NCBI GenBank assembly: GCA_030147845.1
Contig: JASBUN010000061.1
Location: 56,454 to 120,453 of the forward strand
DNA: 64,000 nt
Reading direction: 5' to 3'
From: Gammaproteobacteria bacterium
Lineage (GTDB): Bacteria > Pseudomonadota > Gammaproteobacteria > JASBUN01
The notes beneath the pieces were generated by a model. That model saw only the letters and a list, made by a program, of their open reading frames with translations. It ran no database searches and was not told the origin of the DNA. The translations under genes and the position numbers were made by a program. Shown piece after piece: positions 49,358 through 60,977 of this stretch. The stretch's first letter is position 1; each line of letters opens with the position of its first letter.

Positions 49358-49570
49358 TGTCGCGCGCCGGAGCGTTAGTGAGTAAAGATTATTGCAGGAC
49401 CATGACAAAACTGTAAGAATGCCCTGGGCTTGTGCCGAAAGGTGTCCGGATTCAGGGACTTGCCCCGGTATCTGTGATCGAGTTCGCTTTGCAGATGGGG
49501 TGTGCTGTGTTAGTATGCGGTCGTTTTTTCCGCATAATCGCTACTGATCGACCGAGGCACTTGAAGCATA

Positions 49571-50482
49571 ATGATACGGCAACGCACGCTGAAGAACGTC
49601 ATCAGAGCGACTGGAGTCGGATTGCACACGGGCAAGAAGGTCTACTTGACCTTGCGGCCGGCAGCAATCGATACCGGAATTATTTTTCGCCGCGTTGATC
49701 TGCCCGTCCCTGTTGAAATCAAAGCGCGGCCCGAGAACGTCGGTGACACGCGCCTGTCGACGACGTTGGTCAAGGGCGATGTGCGCATCTCGACGGTCGA
49801 GCATTTGCTTTCGGCATTGGCCGGACTCGGCATTGATAATGCCTATATCGATCTTAGCGCGCCGGAAGTACCGATCATGGATGGCAGCGCGGGTCCATTC
49901 GTATTCCTGATTCAATCTGCCGGTATCGAAGAACAGAACGCGGCTAAACGCTTCATTCGCATTAAGCGTTCGATCATGATCGAGGAAGACGACAAGTGGG
50001 CGCGCTTCGACCCATTCGACGGCTTCAAAGTAGGATTCTCTATCGATTTCGATCACCCTGTGTTCCATTCACACGGCCAGAAGGCCGAAGTGGATTTCTC
50101 CACGACTTCGTTTGTTCGCGAGGTAAGTCGAGCGCGTACTTTTGGATTTATGCGCGAGATCGAGCAACTACGTGAACGACAGTTGGCCTTGGGAGGGAGC
50201 CTGGACAATGCTATCGTCGTGGATGATTATCGAATTCTCAACGAAGACGGTTTGCGCTACGAGGACGAGTTCGTCAAACACAAGATCCTCGATGCCATCG
50301 GCGACCTATACCTATTGGGCCACAGCCTGATCGGCGCTTTTAGTGGACACAAATCCGGGCATGCGTTGAACAATCGTCTTTTGCGGCACTTGATGGCCGA
50401 CGCTGCTGCCTGGGAGCAAGTGACGTTCGAAGACGAGGGCAGCGCGCCTATTTCCTTTCTACAGCCCGCGCACAGCAGTTAG
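49571..50482 (+). CDS. lpxC: UDP-3-O-acyl-N-acetylglucosamine deacetylase LpxC
   Basis: 303-residue zinc enzyme, committed step of lipid A synthesis. Starts [24 protein letters not shown]; zinc ligands lie in [13 protein letters not shown] and in [14 protein letters not shown], with the catalytic HKSGHALNN near the C-terminus. A 271-base gap after ftsZ probably holds its own promoter; I could not fix it. Converges with dciA 42 bases downstream. Confidence 0.97.
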   Translation: MIRQRTLKNVIRATGVGLHTGKKVYLTLRPAAIDTGIIFRRVDLPVPVEIKARPENVGDTRLSTTLVKGDVRISTVEHLLSALAGLGIDNAYIDLSAPEVPIMDGSAGPFVFLIQSAGIEEQNAAKRFIRIKRSIMIEEDDKWARFDPFDGFKVGFSIDFDHPVFHSHGQKAEVDFSTTSFVREVSRARTFGFMREIEQLRERQLALGGSLDNAIVVDDYRILNEDGLRYEDEFVKHKILDAIGDLYLLGHSLIGAFSGHKSGHALNNRLLRHLMADAAAWEQVTFEDEGSAPISFLQPAHSS

Positions 50483-50524
50483 CGGCGCCGGATACGGCCG
50501 TTTCGCAGGCTTGGCGCTGCCGTC

Positions 50525-50977
50525 TTATTGGCTTCCGCGGCCACGCCGGGCGATACGGAACAGGGCCGCACGTAGTTGTGGATCATTGATATTCAGCGCG
50601 GTGTCGTGCAGCAGCGATGCACTTTTGTGCGACAGGTCCGCGCGCCGCCGTCGTGGTCGTTCTACACTGGCTCTAGTAGGGCTAACTAATACATGGACTT
50701 TGTTTACCTGCAGATGCGCGTTTTGGCGTAGATCGCGAAGGATTTGGGGGGCGTGAAAGCGCAGCCGTGAGGCCCAGGCGGGGCTTTCCGCGGCCAAGCT
50801 GAGAATGCCGCCGCGGATGTTGGCAAGGCGGCAATGATCGGCGCACGGGGAGGGCAGGAGTGTGCGTACGTGTTCGTCCAGTGCCCGTAGCTGGAGACTG
50901 CGCTGCATTACGGTGCTTGCCGAATTATCTCCACCACTCAATAACTTGCCGACGGATTGAGGCTTAAGTTTGCGCAC
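50525..50977 (-). CDS. DciA-family (DUF721) DNA helicase-loader protein
   Basis: 150-residue protein with an N-terminal DUF721/DciA domain. The characteristic hydrophobic core LSLAAESPAWASRLRFHAPQIL corresponds to the helicase-interacting fold, followed by basic residues. DciA helps load DnaB in bacteria lacking DnaC (family knowledge). Location between lpxC and secA is common in gammaproteobacteria. It diverges from the M23 peptidase gene with only 42 bases between starts. Confidence 0.85.
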   Translation of the reverse strand: MRKLKPQSVGKLLSGGDNSASTVMQRSLQLRALDEHVRTLLPSPCADHCRLANIRGGILSLAAESPAWASRLRFHAPQILRDLRQNAHLQVNKVHVLVSPTRASVERPRRRRADLSHKSASLLHDTALNINDPQLRAALFRIARRGRGSQ

Positions 50978-51019
50978 TACAGGCCGTTAACGTTCAGTAG
51001 GGACATTGGTTCAGACTAT

Positions 51020-51952
51020 ATGAACATCATTCTATTTACAAAATGTCGACAACGTCCATTCGCGCTACGCCTCGGCAGTGCCCAAGTTCTTCTGTCGATG
51101 ATCACCGGCGTGGTGCTACTAGCCGGCAGCTTGTTTGCGGGCGGCTATTGGCTCGGGCGCTCGGCGCACCAAGCGCCACCGGTTACGCTGGGTATGGTGA
51201 ACGCCTGGAAGAACGAAGTGGTCTCGCAGAAACAGCAGATCGCTCATGTCAAACAGCGTGCACAGAACTATATCGATGCGTTATCCCTGCGCATTGGTCA
51301 ATTGCAAGCGCACGTCATCCGCTTGAACGCACTCGGCCAACGCCTGACCAAGATGGCAAATCTGGACAAAGGTGAGTTCAATTTCGATGACGCACCGGCG
51401 CAGGGTGGTCCGGAAGACAGCCATGAGACGCAGCCTCAGGCCGGCGAAGACATCGTGCAAACGATGGACGAACTCGCCAGTCAACTGGACAGCCGTGAGC
51501 AGCAACTCGATGCTTTGGAAACCATGCTGCTGCACAGCAATCTGCAGAAGCAAGTCTATCCGGCCGGGCGACCCATCAAGCAAGGCTGGGTGTCGTCATT
51601 TTTCGGCTATCGTGCCGATCCGTTCACCGGCAAACGCGAGTTTCATAAGGGCGAAGACTTCGCCGGTAAATCGGGTTCCAGCGTCATATCGGTGGCCGCC
51701 GGCGTGGTCACGTGGGCGGGCAAGCGCGGTGGCTACGGTAATTTAGTGGAAATCGACCACGGCAATGGCTACGTCACGCGCTATGGTCATAATAAAAAGA
51801 TTCTGGTCAAGGTTGGTGAGCGGGTTAGAAAGGGTCAGCGCATTGCGCTCATGGGGAGTACCGGGCGTTCGACCGGTCCGCATGTCCATTTCGAAGTTCT
51901 CCTCAATGGCCACGCCGTGAATCCCGCCAAATACGTACGCGCGTCACGCTGA
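51020..51952 (+). CDS. M23-family metallopeptidase, membrane-anchored
   Basis: 310-residue protein: short cytoplasmic tail, one transmembrane helix (about 20-45), a coiled-coil stretch (about 65-170), and a C-terminal LytM/M23 domain. Zinc ligands are visible in FHKGEDFAG and in HVHFEVLLNG. Such proteins cleave peptidoglycan crosslinks or activate amidases; the intact ligands suggest an active endopeptidase. Found upstream of secA in many proteobacteria. ATG 51020 chosen over an earlier in-frame start. Confidence 0.9.
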   Translation: MNIILFTKCRQRPFALRLGSAQVLLSMITGVVLLAGSLFAGGYWLGRSAHQAPPVTLGMVNAWKNEVVSQKQQIAHVKQRAQNYIDALSLRIGQLQAHVIRLNALGQRLTKMANLDKGEFNFDDAPAQGGPEDSHETQPQAGEDIVQTMDELASQLDSREQQLDALETMLLHSNLQKQVYPAGRPIKQGWVSSFFGYRADPFTGKREFHKGEDFAGKSGSSVISVAAGVVTWAGKRGGYGNLVEIDHGNGYVTRYGHNKKILVKVGERVRKGQRIALMGSTGRSTGPHVHFEVLLNGHAVNPAKYVRASR

Positions 51953-52157
51953 TCCGCGCCGGCCGCGCCCCTCGCCACTGAGTCCGCGTATGCCAGCACA
52001 AATTTTGCGCGCGTGCGTGCGTGCCGGCACCGGCGGCGGTCCCCTAAGCTGCCCGCAAATGCCGATCTGAATCCCGGTCCGAGGCTATTCGCCCTGCTCA
52101 AACGGGCCGGTATACGGTATCATTACCAATTTCCACCAACAGGCATGTCTGGGTCAT
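51953..52157. other. Intergenic region upstream of secA
   Basis: 205 bases. No secM-like arrest peptide was recognised and no convincing promoter was found. Confidence 0.4.
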
Positions 52158-54869
<2,712 letters not shown>

Positions 54870-54946
54870 ATTCTTTAAGTGGCGCCGCCGAATAAGGCCG
54901 ACGCCAAAACTCCTGTGTTATTTGCCGCTCCAAGAGGTCTCAGGCT

Positions 54947-56161
54947 ATGGCTGTAGCGCTGAAAACAATGCCGTTGCTACGGCCTGTTGCCGGTGTTCGC
55001 CTGGCTGCCGCCAGCGCGGGTATTCGCAAGACGGCGCGCGATGATCTTATGCTGATTGAGTTGGCACCGGGCAGTACTTGTGCAGCATTGTTCACGCGCA
55101 ATGCGTTCTGCGCCGCTCCGGTAAGTGTCGCACGCCAACATCTACTGTCCGCGGCACCGCGATTGTTGTTGACCAATGCCGGCAACGCCAATGCCGGCAC
55201 CGGTGAAGCCGGTGTGCACGCGGCACAGACCTGCTGCGGTGCGGCGGCCGACGTGCTCGGTTGTGAATCGACCGAGGTGTTGCCGTTTTCCACTGGCGTC
55301 ATAGGCGAGCCGCTACCGGTGACGAAGTTGGTGGCGGCGCTGCCGCAAGCTGTGAAGCAGCTGCGCGCGGAAGGCTGGAATGCAGCCGCGCAGGCGATCA
55401 TGACCACGGACACAGTACCCAAGGGCGCGTCGCGTCAGGTTGTGACGCCGGCCGGCCCGATCGTCATTACCGGCATTGCCAAGGGTGCCGGCATGATCCG
55501 CCCGGACATGGCTACCATGCTTGCCTATCTGGCCACCGATGCGGCGGTGCCGACTGCGTTATTGCAAACCTGTCTAGCGGCGGCGGTAGACCGATCTTTC
55601 AATCGCATCACGATCGACGGCGATACCTCCACCAACGATGCTTGTGTGCTGGCGGCGAGTGGCCATGGCCCGGTGAGGATCAACAGCCGTGATAAGCTCT
55701 ATGGTGCGTTTTGCGAAGCAGTGAATGAGGTTTGCCTTGAGCTCGCGCAAGCAATCGTACGGGATGGTGAAGGCGCAACCAAATTTGTCACAGTAGTGGT
55801 GGATCAAGGGCGTAGCGAACAAGAATGCCTGCGCGTAGCCTACACCATCGCGCATTCGCCATTGGTCAAGACGGCTTTGTTTGCCAGCGACCCGAACTGG
55901 GGACGTATATTGGCCGCCGTCGGGCGTGCTGGAATTTCCGAACTTGCGCTCGATGGCGTCATGATTTATCTCGACGATGTGTGTATCGTGCGCCACGGTG
56001 GCCGTGCTGACGATTACACGGAGGAGGCCGGCCAGCGGGTGATGAAGCAGGACGAGCTGACCATTCGAGTGAGTCTCGGCCGTGGCGATGCCGATGCTTG
56101 TGTCTGGACCACGGATCTTTCCTATGATTACGTCAAGATCAACGCTGAATATCGCACCTGA
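54947..56161 (+). CDS. argJ: Glutamate N-acetyltransferase / amino-acid acetyltransferase ArgJ
   Basis: 404-residue self-cleaving enzyme of cyclic arginine synthesis, transferring acetyl from N-acetylornithine to glutamate. The autoproteolysis site is at A189-T190 in [13 protein letters not shown], giving alpha and beta chains. The oxyanion-hole STGVIGEP and [12 protein letters not shown] are conserved. Bifunctional versus monofunctional activity cannot be read. It begins 77 bases after secA. Confidence 0.96.
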   Translation: MAVALKTMPLLRPVAGVRLAAASAGIRKTARDDLMLIELAPGSTCAALFTRNAFCAAPVSVARQHLLSAAPRLLLTNAGNANAGTGEAGVHAAQTCCGAAADVLGCESTEVLPFSTGVIGEPLPVTKLVAALPQAVKQLRAEGWNAAAQAIMTTDTVPKGASRQVVTPAGPIVITGIAKGAGMIRPDMATMLAYLATDAAVPTALLQTCLAAAVDRSFNRITIDGDTSTNDACVLAASGHGPVRINSRDKLYGAFCEAVNEVCLELAQAIVRDGEGATKFVTVVVDQGRSEQECLRVAYTIAHSPLVKTALFASDPNWGRILAAVGRAGISELALDGVMIYLDDVCIVRHGGRADDYTEEAGQRVMKQDELTIRVSLGRGDADACVWTTDLSYDYVKINAEYRT

Positions 56162-56194
56162 ATTCCGCGTCGCCCGGCGTACGCGCCCTTTCCC

Positions 56195-57166
56195 GTGACT
56201 CATTCAAGCTCTGCTTTCATCCACGTTGCGGCGGCGGCGATGTTCGATGCCAGCGGTCGCGTGTTGCTGGCGCGCCGACATTCCGAGGCGCATCAGGGCG
56301 GTTTGTGGGAATTCCCCGGCGGCAAAGTTGAAGCGCATGAATCGGCTTACGCAGGACTGCAACGTGAATTGCGCGAAGAGCTCGGCGTCGAACTGCGCGA
56401 CGCACGGCCGCTGATTCGTGTGCGGCATCGCTACCCGGATCGGGCCGTGTTGCTGGATATCTGGCGCGTCGAAGCGTTTGACGGCCAGGCACGTGGTTGC
56501 GAAGGCCAGCAGATCGAATGGGTGGAACCGGCGCGGCTCGGCGCATACGCCATGCCGGCCGCCGATGTGCCGATCATCAACGCGGTGCGATTGCCAACGC
56601 AGTATCTGATTACCGGCGCTGCGCCCGAGCAAACCGAAACTTTTTTACAACGGCTTCGTGCGGCGCTCGAGCGCGGTATTCGATTGGTGCAGTTGCGTGC
56701 GAAGTCATTGCCGGAAAATGATTTCGTCGCGCTCGGTCAGCGCGTAGCGTCGCTATGTCACGATCACGGCGCACAATTGCTGGTCAATGCGGATCCACGC
56801 CTGGTGACGCCTATCGGCGCCGACGGCGTACACCTTAGCAGTCAAACTTTGGCCTCCCTTCCGGGTCGGCCTCTGGACAGTAGCCAGTGGGTGGCTGCGT
56901 CATGTCACTCCGAGCAAGAACTGCTGCTGGCCGAGCGTATCGGTGCCGATTTCGTGCTGGCATCGCCGGTTTTGCCGACATCGAGTCATCCGGATGCGCC
57001 ACCACTCGGTTGGGATGGGCTGCGGCGACTGACGGAGGTCGCGACCGTGCCGGTATACGCGCTCGGCGGCATGCGGCCGGAGCATTTGAGTCAGTCTTTC
57101 GATCACGGCGCACAGGGAATTGCGGCTATTCGTTCGCTGTGGTTACCGGATGGCAATGAACATTAG
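56195..57166 (+). CDS. Nudix hydrolase fused to a thiamine-phosphate-synthase-like domain
   Basis: 323-residue fusion. The N-terminal half (about 8-130) is a MutT-type Nudix domain with a perfect Nudix box at 43-65 (G-x5-E-x7-REL-x-EE-x-G), likely hydrolysing oxidised nucleoside triphosphates. The C-terminal half (about 140-315) has a ThiE/TenI-type TIM barrel: VQLRAKSLPE, GADGVHLSS and YALGGMRPE are recognisable, but the ThiE Mg2+-binding ND is NA here, so synthase activity is doubtful. Such fusions are known in gammaproteobacteria. Start is GTG at 56195; secA-argJ-mutT order is typical. Confidence 0.92.
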   Translation: MTHSSSAFIHVAAAAMFDASGRVLLARRHSEAHQGGLWEFPGGKVEAHESAYAGLQRELREELGVELRDARPLIRVRHRYPDRAVLLDIWRVEAFDGQARGCEGQQIEWVEPARLGAYAMPAADVPIINAVRLPTQYLITGAAPEQTETFLQRLRAALERGIRLVQLRAKSLPENDFVALGQRVASLCHDHGAQLLVNADPRLVTPIGADGVHLSSQTLASLPGRPLDSSQWVAASCHSEQELLLAERIGADFVLASPVLPTSSHPDAPPLGWDGLRRLTEVATVPVYALGGMRPEHLSQSFDHGAQGIAAIRSLWLPDGNEH

Positions 57167-57659
57167 CTCGCGCTTGCGCCGATTGGCCGAATCGCGTGCT
57201 GTGATCTGGCTGTTTCTGCTGATTGCGATCGCCTACGTGTTGAGCTTCGATAACAGTAGCGAGCCAACACCCGAACCGAAACATACATTCAATGTCGTCT
57301 CCTTGGTTGGTGATCCGGACTGCAACGCCGCGTTGAGGCGCTGCAACGCCATGTCCGACAAGGTGCTAATAGGTTTGCAGGCAAAGGCTCCAGTACGCGC
57401 GCTGCGGCCGTTTGACGTTACGATAAATTTGACTGGACTCGCCTCGGAGCGGATTGATCAGGTACGCGCCGAATTTACTATGAAAGGTATGCAGATGGGT
57501 CAAAGTCGCTACGCGTTTCGGCGCATCGGTAACGGTCTTTGGAGCGCCGCCGTTACGCTGCCGGTATGCACCAGCGGCAGGAGTGACTGGGTAGCAACGG
57601 TGTATGTGTACGCAGGCCGAACATTATACGAAGCGCGTATGCCGTTGACGGTTCAATAG
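57156..57659 (+). CDS. Membrane-anchored FixH/YtkA-like protein of unknown role
   Basis: 167 residues. A basic N-terminus and one transmembrane helix (about 15-32) precede a periplasmic part with a beta-sandwich pattern. RPFDVTINLTGLA, FTMKGMQMGQSRY and the closing GRTLYEARMPLTV resemble FixH/YtkA-like domains; the methionine-rich MKGMQMG could bind copper, but this is inference. C59 and C66 lie in the periplasmic part near the helix. ATG 57156 overlaps the upstream gene; ATG 57150 is the alternative. Function not known. Confidence 0.65.
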   Translation: MNISSRLRRLAESRAVIWLFLLIAIAYVLSFDNSSEPTPEPKHTFNVVSLVGDPDCNAALRRCNAMSDKVLIGLQAKAPVRALRPFDVTINLTGLASERIDQVRAEFTMKGMQMGQSRYAFRRIGNGLWSAAVTLPVCTSGRSDWVATVYVYAGRTLYEARMPLTVQ

Positions 57660-57677
57660 AATAGCTGCAGTGTTTTT

Positions 57678-57930
57678 GTAGACGCGGATTCATCCGTGCA
57701 TCGCTCAGAAGTCACGACATGAGACGACCTGTTCTCCTTGGCGTGCTTTGCGACTCTGCGAATAACTTGGGTTAGCCTGATTTTGTATAAAACCGGGCTC
57801 TCGCCAAGACCGCCGAGCGCGCAAAGAAATTTACACTTGCACCCGTGTGAGATGGGGTGATGAACACGCCTGCGCGGTTAAAACCGTGCCTACAACATCA
57901 TCCGGTATGCGGTGATCGGGACAGACTTTT
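57678..57930 (+). repeat. REP-type tandem unit 1
   Basis: About 253 bases. Begins with a GTAG-headed palindrome (57678-57699, slightly diverged) and contains an inverted partner ending in CTAC (57872-57893), forming a pair of facing REP-like hairpins around a GC-rich core. Highly similar to unit 2. Holds no convincing gene. Confidence 0.85.
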
Positions 57931-58193
57931 GTAGGCACGGATTTATCCGTGCATCGCTCGGAAGTCACGACATGGGACGACCTGTTCTCCTTGGCGTGCT
58001 TTGCGACTCTGCGAGAGTAACTTGGGTTAGCCTGATTTTGTATAAAACCGGGCTCTCGCCAAGACCGCCGAGCGCGCAAAGAAAACACCGGTTTTACACT
58101 TGCACCCGTGTGAGATGGGGTGATGAGCACGCCTGCGCGGTTAAAACCGTGCCTACGACATCATCCGGTACGCGGTGATCGGGACAGACTTTT
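57931..58193 (+). repeat. REP-type tandem unit 2
   Basis: About 263 bases, nearly identical to unit 1 apart from scattered substitutions and two small insertions of about 2 and 8 bases. GTAG plus an 8-base perfect stem (57931-57952) is the forward REP; the reverse REP with CTAC is at 58135-58156. Confidence 0.88.
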
Positions 58194-58217
58194 GTAGGCA
58201 CGGATTCATCCCTGCAA
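58194..58217 (+). repeat. Partial third REP unit
   Basis: Only the leading GTAG palindrome (58194-58215) of a further unit is present, with one stem mismatch, before unique sequence leading to yacG. Confidence 0.8.
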
Positions 58218-58251
58218 AGCCGAGGCGCTCGTACCTGCCGAACGTTGACCA

Positions 58252-58437
58252 TCAATTGGACTCATCGTCGTCTGATGGCCGCTCATCGCTGGGCAAACGA
58301 TGTTTTTCACTTGCCCAGTCGCCGAGGTCGATGATGCGACAGCGTTCGCTGCAGAAGGGCCGCCATTTTGCTTCCGGCCCCCACTTCACTTGCTTGCCGC
58401 AGGTGGGGCATTGAACGTAACGCGTGCGAGTTGCCAT
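58252..58437 (-). CDS. yacG: DNA gyrase inhibitor YacG
   Basis: 61-residue zinc-finger protein that binds GyrB and blocks DNA binding by gyrase (family knowledge). Zinc ligands C10, C13, C29 and C33 (CPTC and CSERC) are present and the C-terminus is acidic, as in the family. It lies 25 bases after zapD, the conserved coaE-zapD-yacG order. Confidence 0.93.
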   Translation of the reverse strand: MATRTRYVQCPTCGKQVKWGPEAKWRPFCSERCRIIDLGDWASEKHRLPSDERPSDDDESN

Positions 58438-58462
58438 ATTGGGGTTTGCGCCGACGAGTGGT

Positions 58463-59233
58463 TCAGATCGAGCAGCAGGTCAGCTCGAAATCGATTTCGT
58501 CCTGGATTTGTGTCGCTTTCTCGTTCGGTGTGGGCTGCTCCATAAAACGAATACTAAAGCGATGCTTGCCGCCGCTGACTTCGGGAAAGCAGCCATATTC
58601 GGCCGGTATACCGATACGCAGCAGCTGACAGGGCGAGTTGGGATCAAGCGAACGTTGATAAAACCCCTCGGTTGCGACTTCCGGACGCGGCGATGCGCCT
58701 TCGCGAACGAGTTGAAGAATAATGTTGATCGCTTGCTCCAAAATATTGAACGACGCCATCCATGTAGTGAGGTCGTTCAAGCGATGCTCACTGGATTGCT
58801 GCAGCCAGTGATGATAGGCCGGCAGGTCAAAATCGCAGGTACCGCCGGGGATCGCGAGTCGTTGGCGCACGCTGGCGAGGAATTCGTTGTGTTTGAGTTC
58901 ACTGCCAAGCGGTTGGCTGTTGGAGTATAAGTGATCGATCAAACGGTCCAGGCTGTCGAGAATTTCGGATAGCCGGTCGCGGTCGACACCAGGTATTTGT
59001 TCCAAGCGAGCGAGATTGCCGGTATGTCGTTCCAACTCTTTGAGCAATTCCGTCTTCAGATCGCTGCGGCCGAGCAGATTCTGTATCTCGAGAATGTTGG
59101 CGAGCGCCGCGTGGCTGCCCCATGTGGATGTATCCGGAAGAAAGTGCTGGTTTTGACGGAACAGATATTCGAGTCGCAGAAACGACCGAATTCGCTCGCT
59201 AAGTGGTTGTTCGTAGGTAATTATTTCTTGCAA
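58463..59233 (-). CDS. zapD: Cell division protein ZapD
   Basis: 256-residue FtsZ-bundling protein that cross-links Z-ring filaments (family knowledge). Opens [21 protein letters not shown], the family hallmark; the C-terminal part is a beta-rich domain. It lies 89 bases after coaE. Confidence 0.94.
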   Translation of the reverse strand: MQEIITYEQPLSERIRSFLRLEYLFRQNQHFLPDTSTWGSHAALANILEIQNLLGRSDLKTELLKELERHTGNLARLEQIPGVDRDRLSEILDSLDRLIDHLYSNSQPLGSELKHNEFLASVRQRLAIPGGTCDFDLPAYHHWLQQSSEHRLNDLTTWMASFNILEQAINIILQLVREGASPRPEVATEGFYQRSLDPNSPCQLLRIGIPAEYGCFPEVSGGKHRFSIRFMEQPTPNEKATQIQDEIDFELTCCSI

Positions 59234-59322
59234 CGGATTGCGGCCATGAGTGAGTTGCGCCGACCGTGAGGCGGCTGGGTATTTTATTGTCCTTCACTAG
59301 CGCCCGTGGCGCAACGCCCCAC

Positions 59323-59934
59323 CTAGCCATGCGCGCTGGCAAGCGATAGATAGCGTTGATGCAATGTTGCCACTTGCGCCTCGAGTTGCGCACGAGAACC
59401 GTCATTGACGATGACATCGTCGCCGACCGCGAGCCGTTCACTACGGTTTGCCTGCGCGGCAAGGACAGCGTCGACTTGCGATGGCGACAAGTGATCGCGG
59501 TTTGCAACACGATGGCGCTGTAGGTCTTCCGGCACATCCACGACGAGGATACGGTGGACCATGTCGCGTTGTCCGGATTCCACCAGCAAAGGGATGACCA
59601 GCAGGCAGTAGGGGCTGTCGAGCGAATCCGCTTGGCGTTGCATTTCGGCGCGAATGCGTGGGTGCAATATGCTTTCCAATTTGCGCCGCTTTTGCGCGTC
59701 AGCAAACACGATTGAGCGTAGCTGCTGCCGGTTCAATGTGCCCCGGTCATCGAGAACCGAGGTGCCGAACGAGGCGACAATTTCAGTCAATGCCGCACTA
59801 CCCGGCACCACCATTTGCCGAGCGATGATATCGGCATCGATGAGCGGTGCCCCGTGCCTGGCAAACAGATCGGCGACCGTGCTTTTGCCGCTGCCGATAC
59901 CGCCGGTGAGGCCCACTTTCAATATAGATTTCAT
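59323..59934 (-). CDS. coaE: Dephospho-CoA kinase CoaE
   Basis: 203-residue P-loop kinase, last step of coenzyme A synthesis. P-loop GGIGSGKS is at 11-18, with DADIIARQMV and the LVIPLLVESGQRD region. Starts 58 bases after pilD. Conserved pilD-coaE-zapD-yacG order. Confidence 0.96.
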   Translation of the reverse strand: MKSILKVGLTGGIGSGKSTVADLFARHGAPLIDADIIARQMVVPGSAALTEIVASFGTSVLDDRGTLNRQQLRSIVFADAQKRRKLESILHPRIRAEMQRQADSLDSPYCLLVIPLLVESGQRDMVHRILVVDVPEDLQRHRVANRDHLSPSQVDAVLAAQANRSERLAVGDDVIVNDGSRAQLEAQVATLHQRYLSLASAHG

Positions 59935-59992
59935 AGAGTCGTGTCAGCGCTTGGTGTGCCTGCGGGACGAACCCGTGAGCTGGTCTGGTGGC

Positions 59993-60868
59993 TCAGCCGG
60001 CGATGCCCGACCAGCGCAGATAGAGGGCGGTCAAGTCGTGACCCCACAATAAGGCGATCCAACCAGCGGCGGCCAGGTAGGGTCCGAACGGGATAGGCAC
60101 GTTGCGATTTCGGCCCATCAGCGCAATCAACGAGATGCCGACGAGCGCACCCACTAACGACGAGAGTATGATCACCAGAGGCAACGATTGCCAGCCCAGC
60201 CACGCACCGAGCACGGCTAGTAATTTGAAATCACCATAGCCCATACCTTCTTTGCCGGTCACCAAGCGAAACAGCTGAAATACCAGCCACAGCGCAAGAT
60301 AACCCGTAATCGCGCCAATGATGCTGGCAACGGGTGCGGCAAACACGCTGAATACGCTCAATAACAGGCCTAACCACAACAACGGCAGCGTAATGACGTC
60401 AGGCAGCAGCTGGTGGTCAAAATCGATCGCGCTCAAAGCGATCAGTGACCAAGTTAAAATGAGTGCGGCAATGGCTTGTAAGGTAACACCGAAGTGCGCG
60501 GCGACGGCAACCGACAGCAGACCAGTGATGACTTCGATAATGGGGTAGCGAATCGAGATGCGCGCGCGGCATTCGGCGCAGCGGCCTCGCAAGAATACAT
60601 AACTCAGAACCGGTATATTTTCGAGCGCACCGATCATGTGCCCGCAATGGGGACATCGCGATCTCGGCGTGATGAGGTTAAATTGACTGCCGCTGGACTC
60701 AAGCGGTTGCTGCAACACCTCAGCGCAGTCGGCACGCCAACGGCGTTCCAGCATGATCGGTAAACGGTGTATTACGACATTCAGGAAGCTGCCGATCATG
60801 AGCCCGAGCACGCCGGCCACGGCAAGGTACAAGTTGGGACTTTCGCGCAGGAGTTCCAGGACGAGCAT
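59993..60868 (-). CDS. pilD: Prepilin peptidase / N-methyltransferase PilD
   Basis: 291-residue aspartic protease that cleaves and methylates type IV prepilins. The cytoplasmic loop has two CxxC pairs (CPHC and CAEC) that bind zinc. Active-site aspartates lie in AIDFDHQLLPD and GYGDFKLLAVLGAW. About eight transmembrane helices. Probably also processes type II secretion pseudopilins if present. Confidence 0.96.
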   Translation of the reverse strand: MLVLELLRESPNLYLAVAGVLGLMIGSFLNVVIHRLPIMLERRWRADCAEVLQQPLESSGSQFNLITPRSRCPHCGHMIGALENIPVLSYVFLRGRCAECRARISIRYPIIEVITGLLSVAVAAHFGVTLQAIAALILTWSLIALSAIDFDHQLLPDVITLPLLWLGLLLSVFSVFAAPVASIIGAITGYLALWLVFQLFRLVTGKEGMGYGDFKLLAVLGAWLGWQSLPLVIILSSLVGALVGISLIALMGRNRNVPIPFGPYLAAAGWIALLWGHDLTALYLRWSGIAG

Positions 60869-60977
60869 GGCTTATCGCATCGCCGTGCTCAGGCGAGTGG
60901 AACCAGGTTTACGCGAGCGAGTGCCCGCTGCGGTGATTGGTTGTTTTCGGCTTCGCGCGCGGGTGACTCGATCGGTC

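Noticed and set aside
57831..58178. Short open frames of 88-99 residues within the repeat array
   Set aside because: They arise from the repeat sequence, lie on both strands and have no family features.
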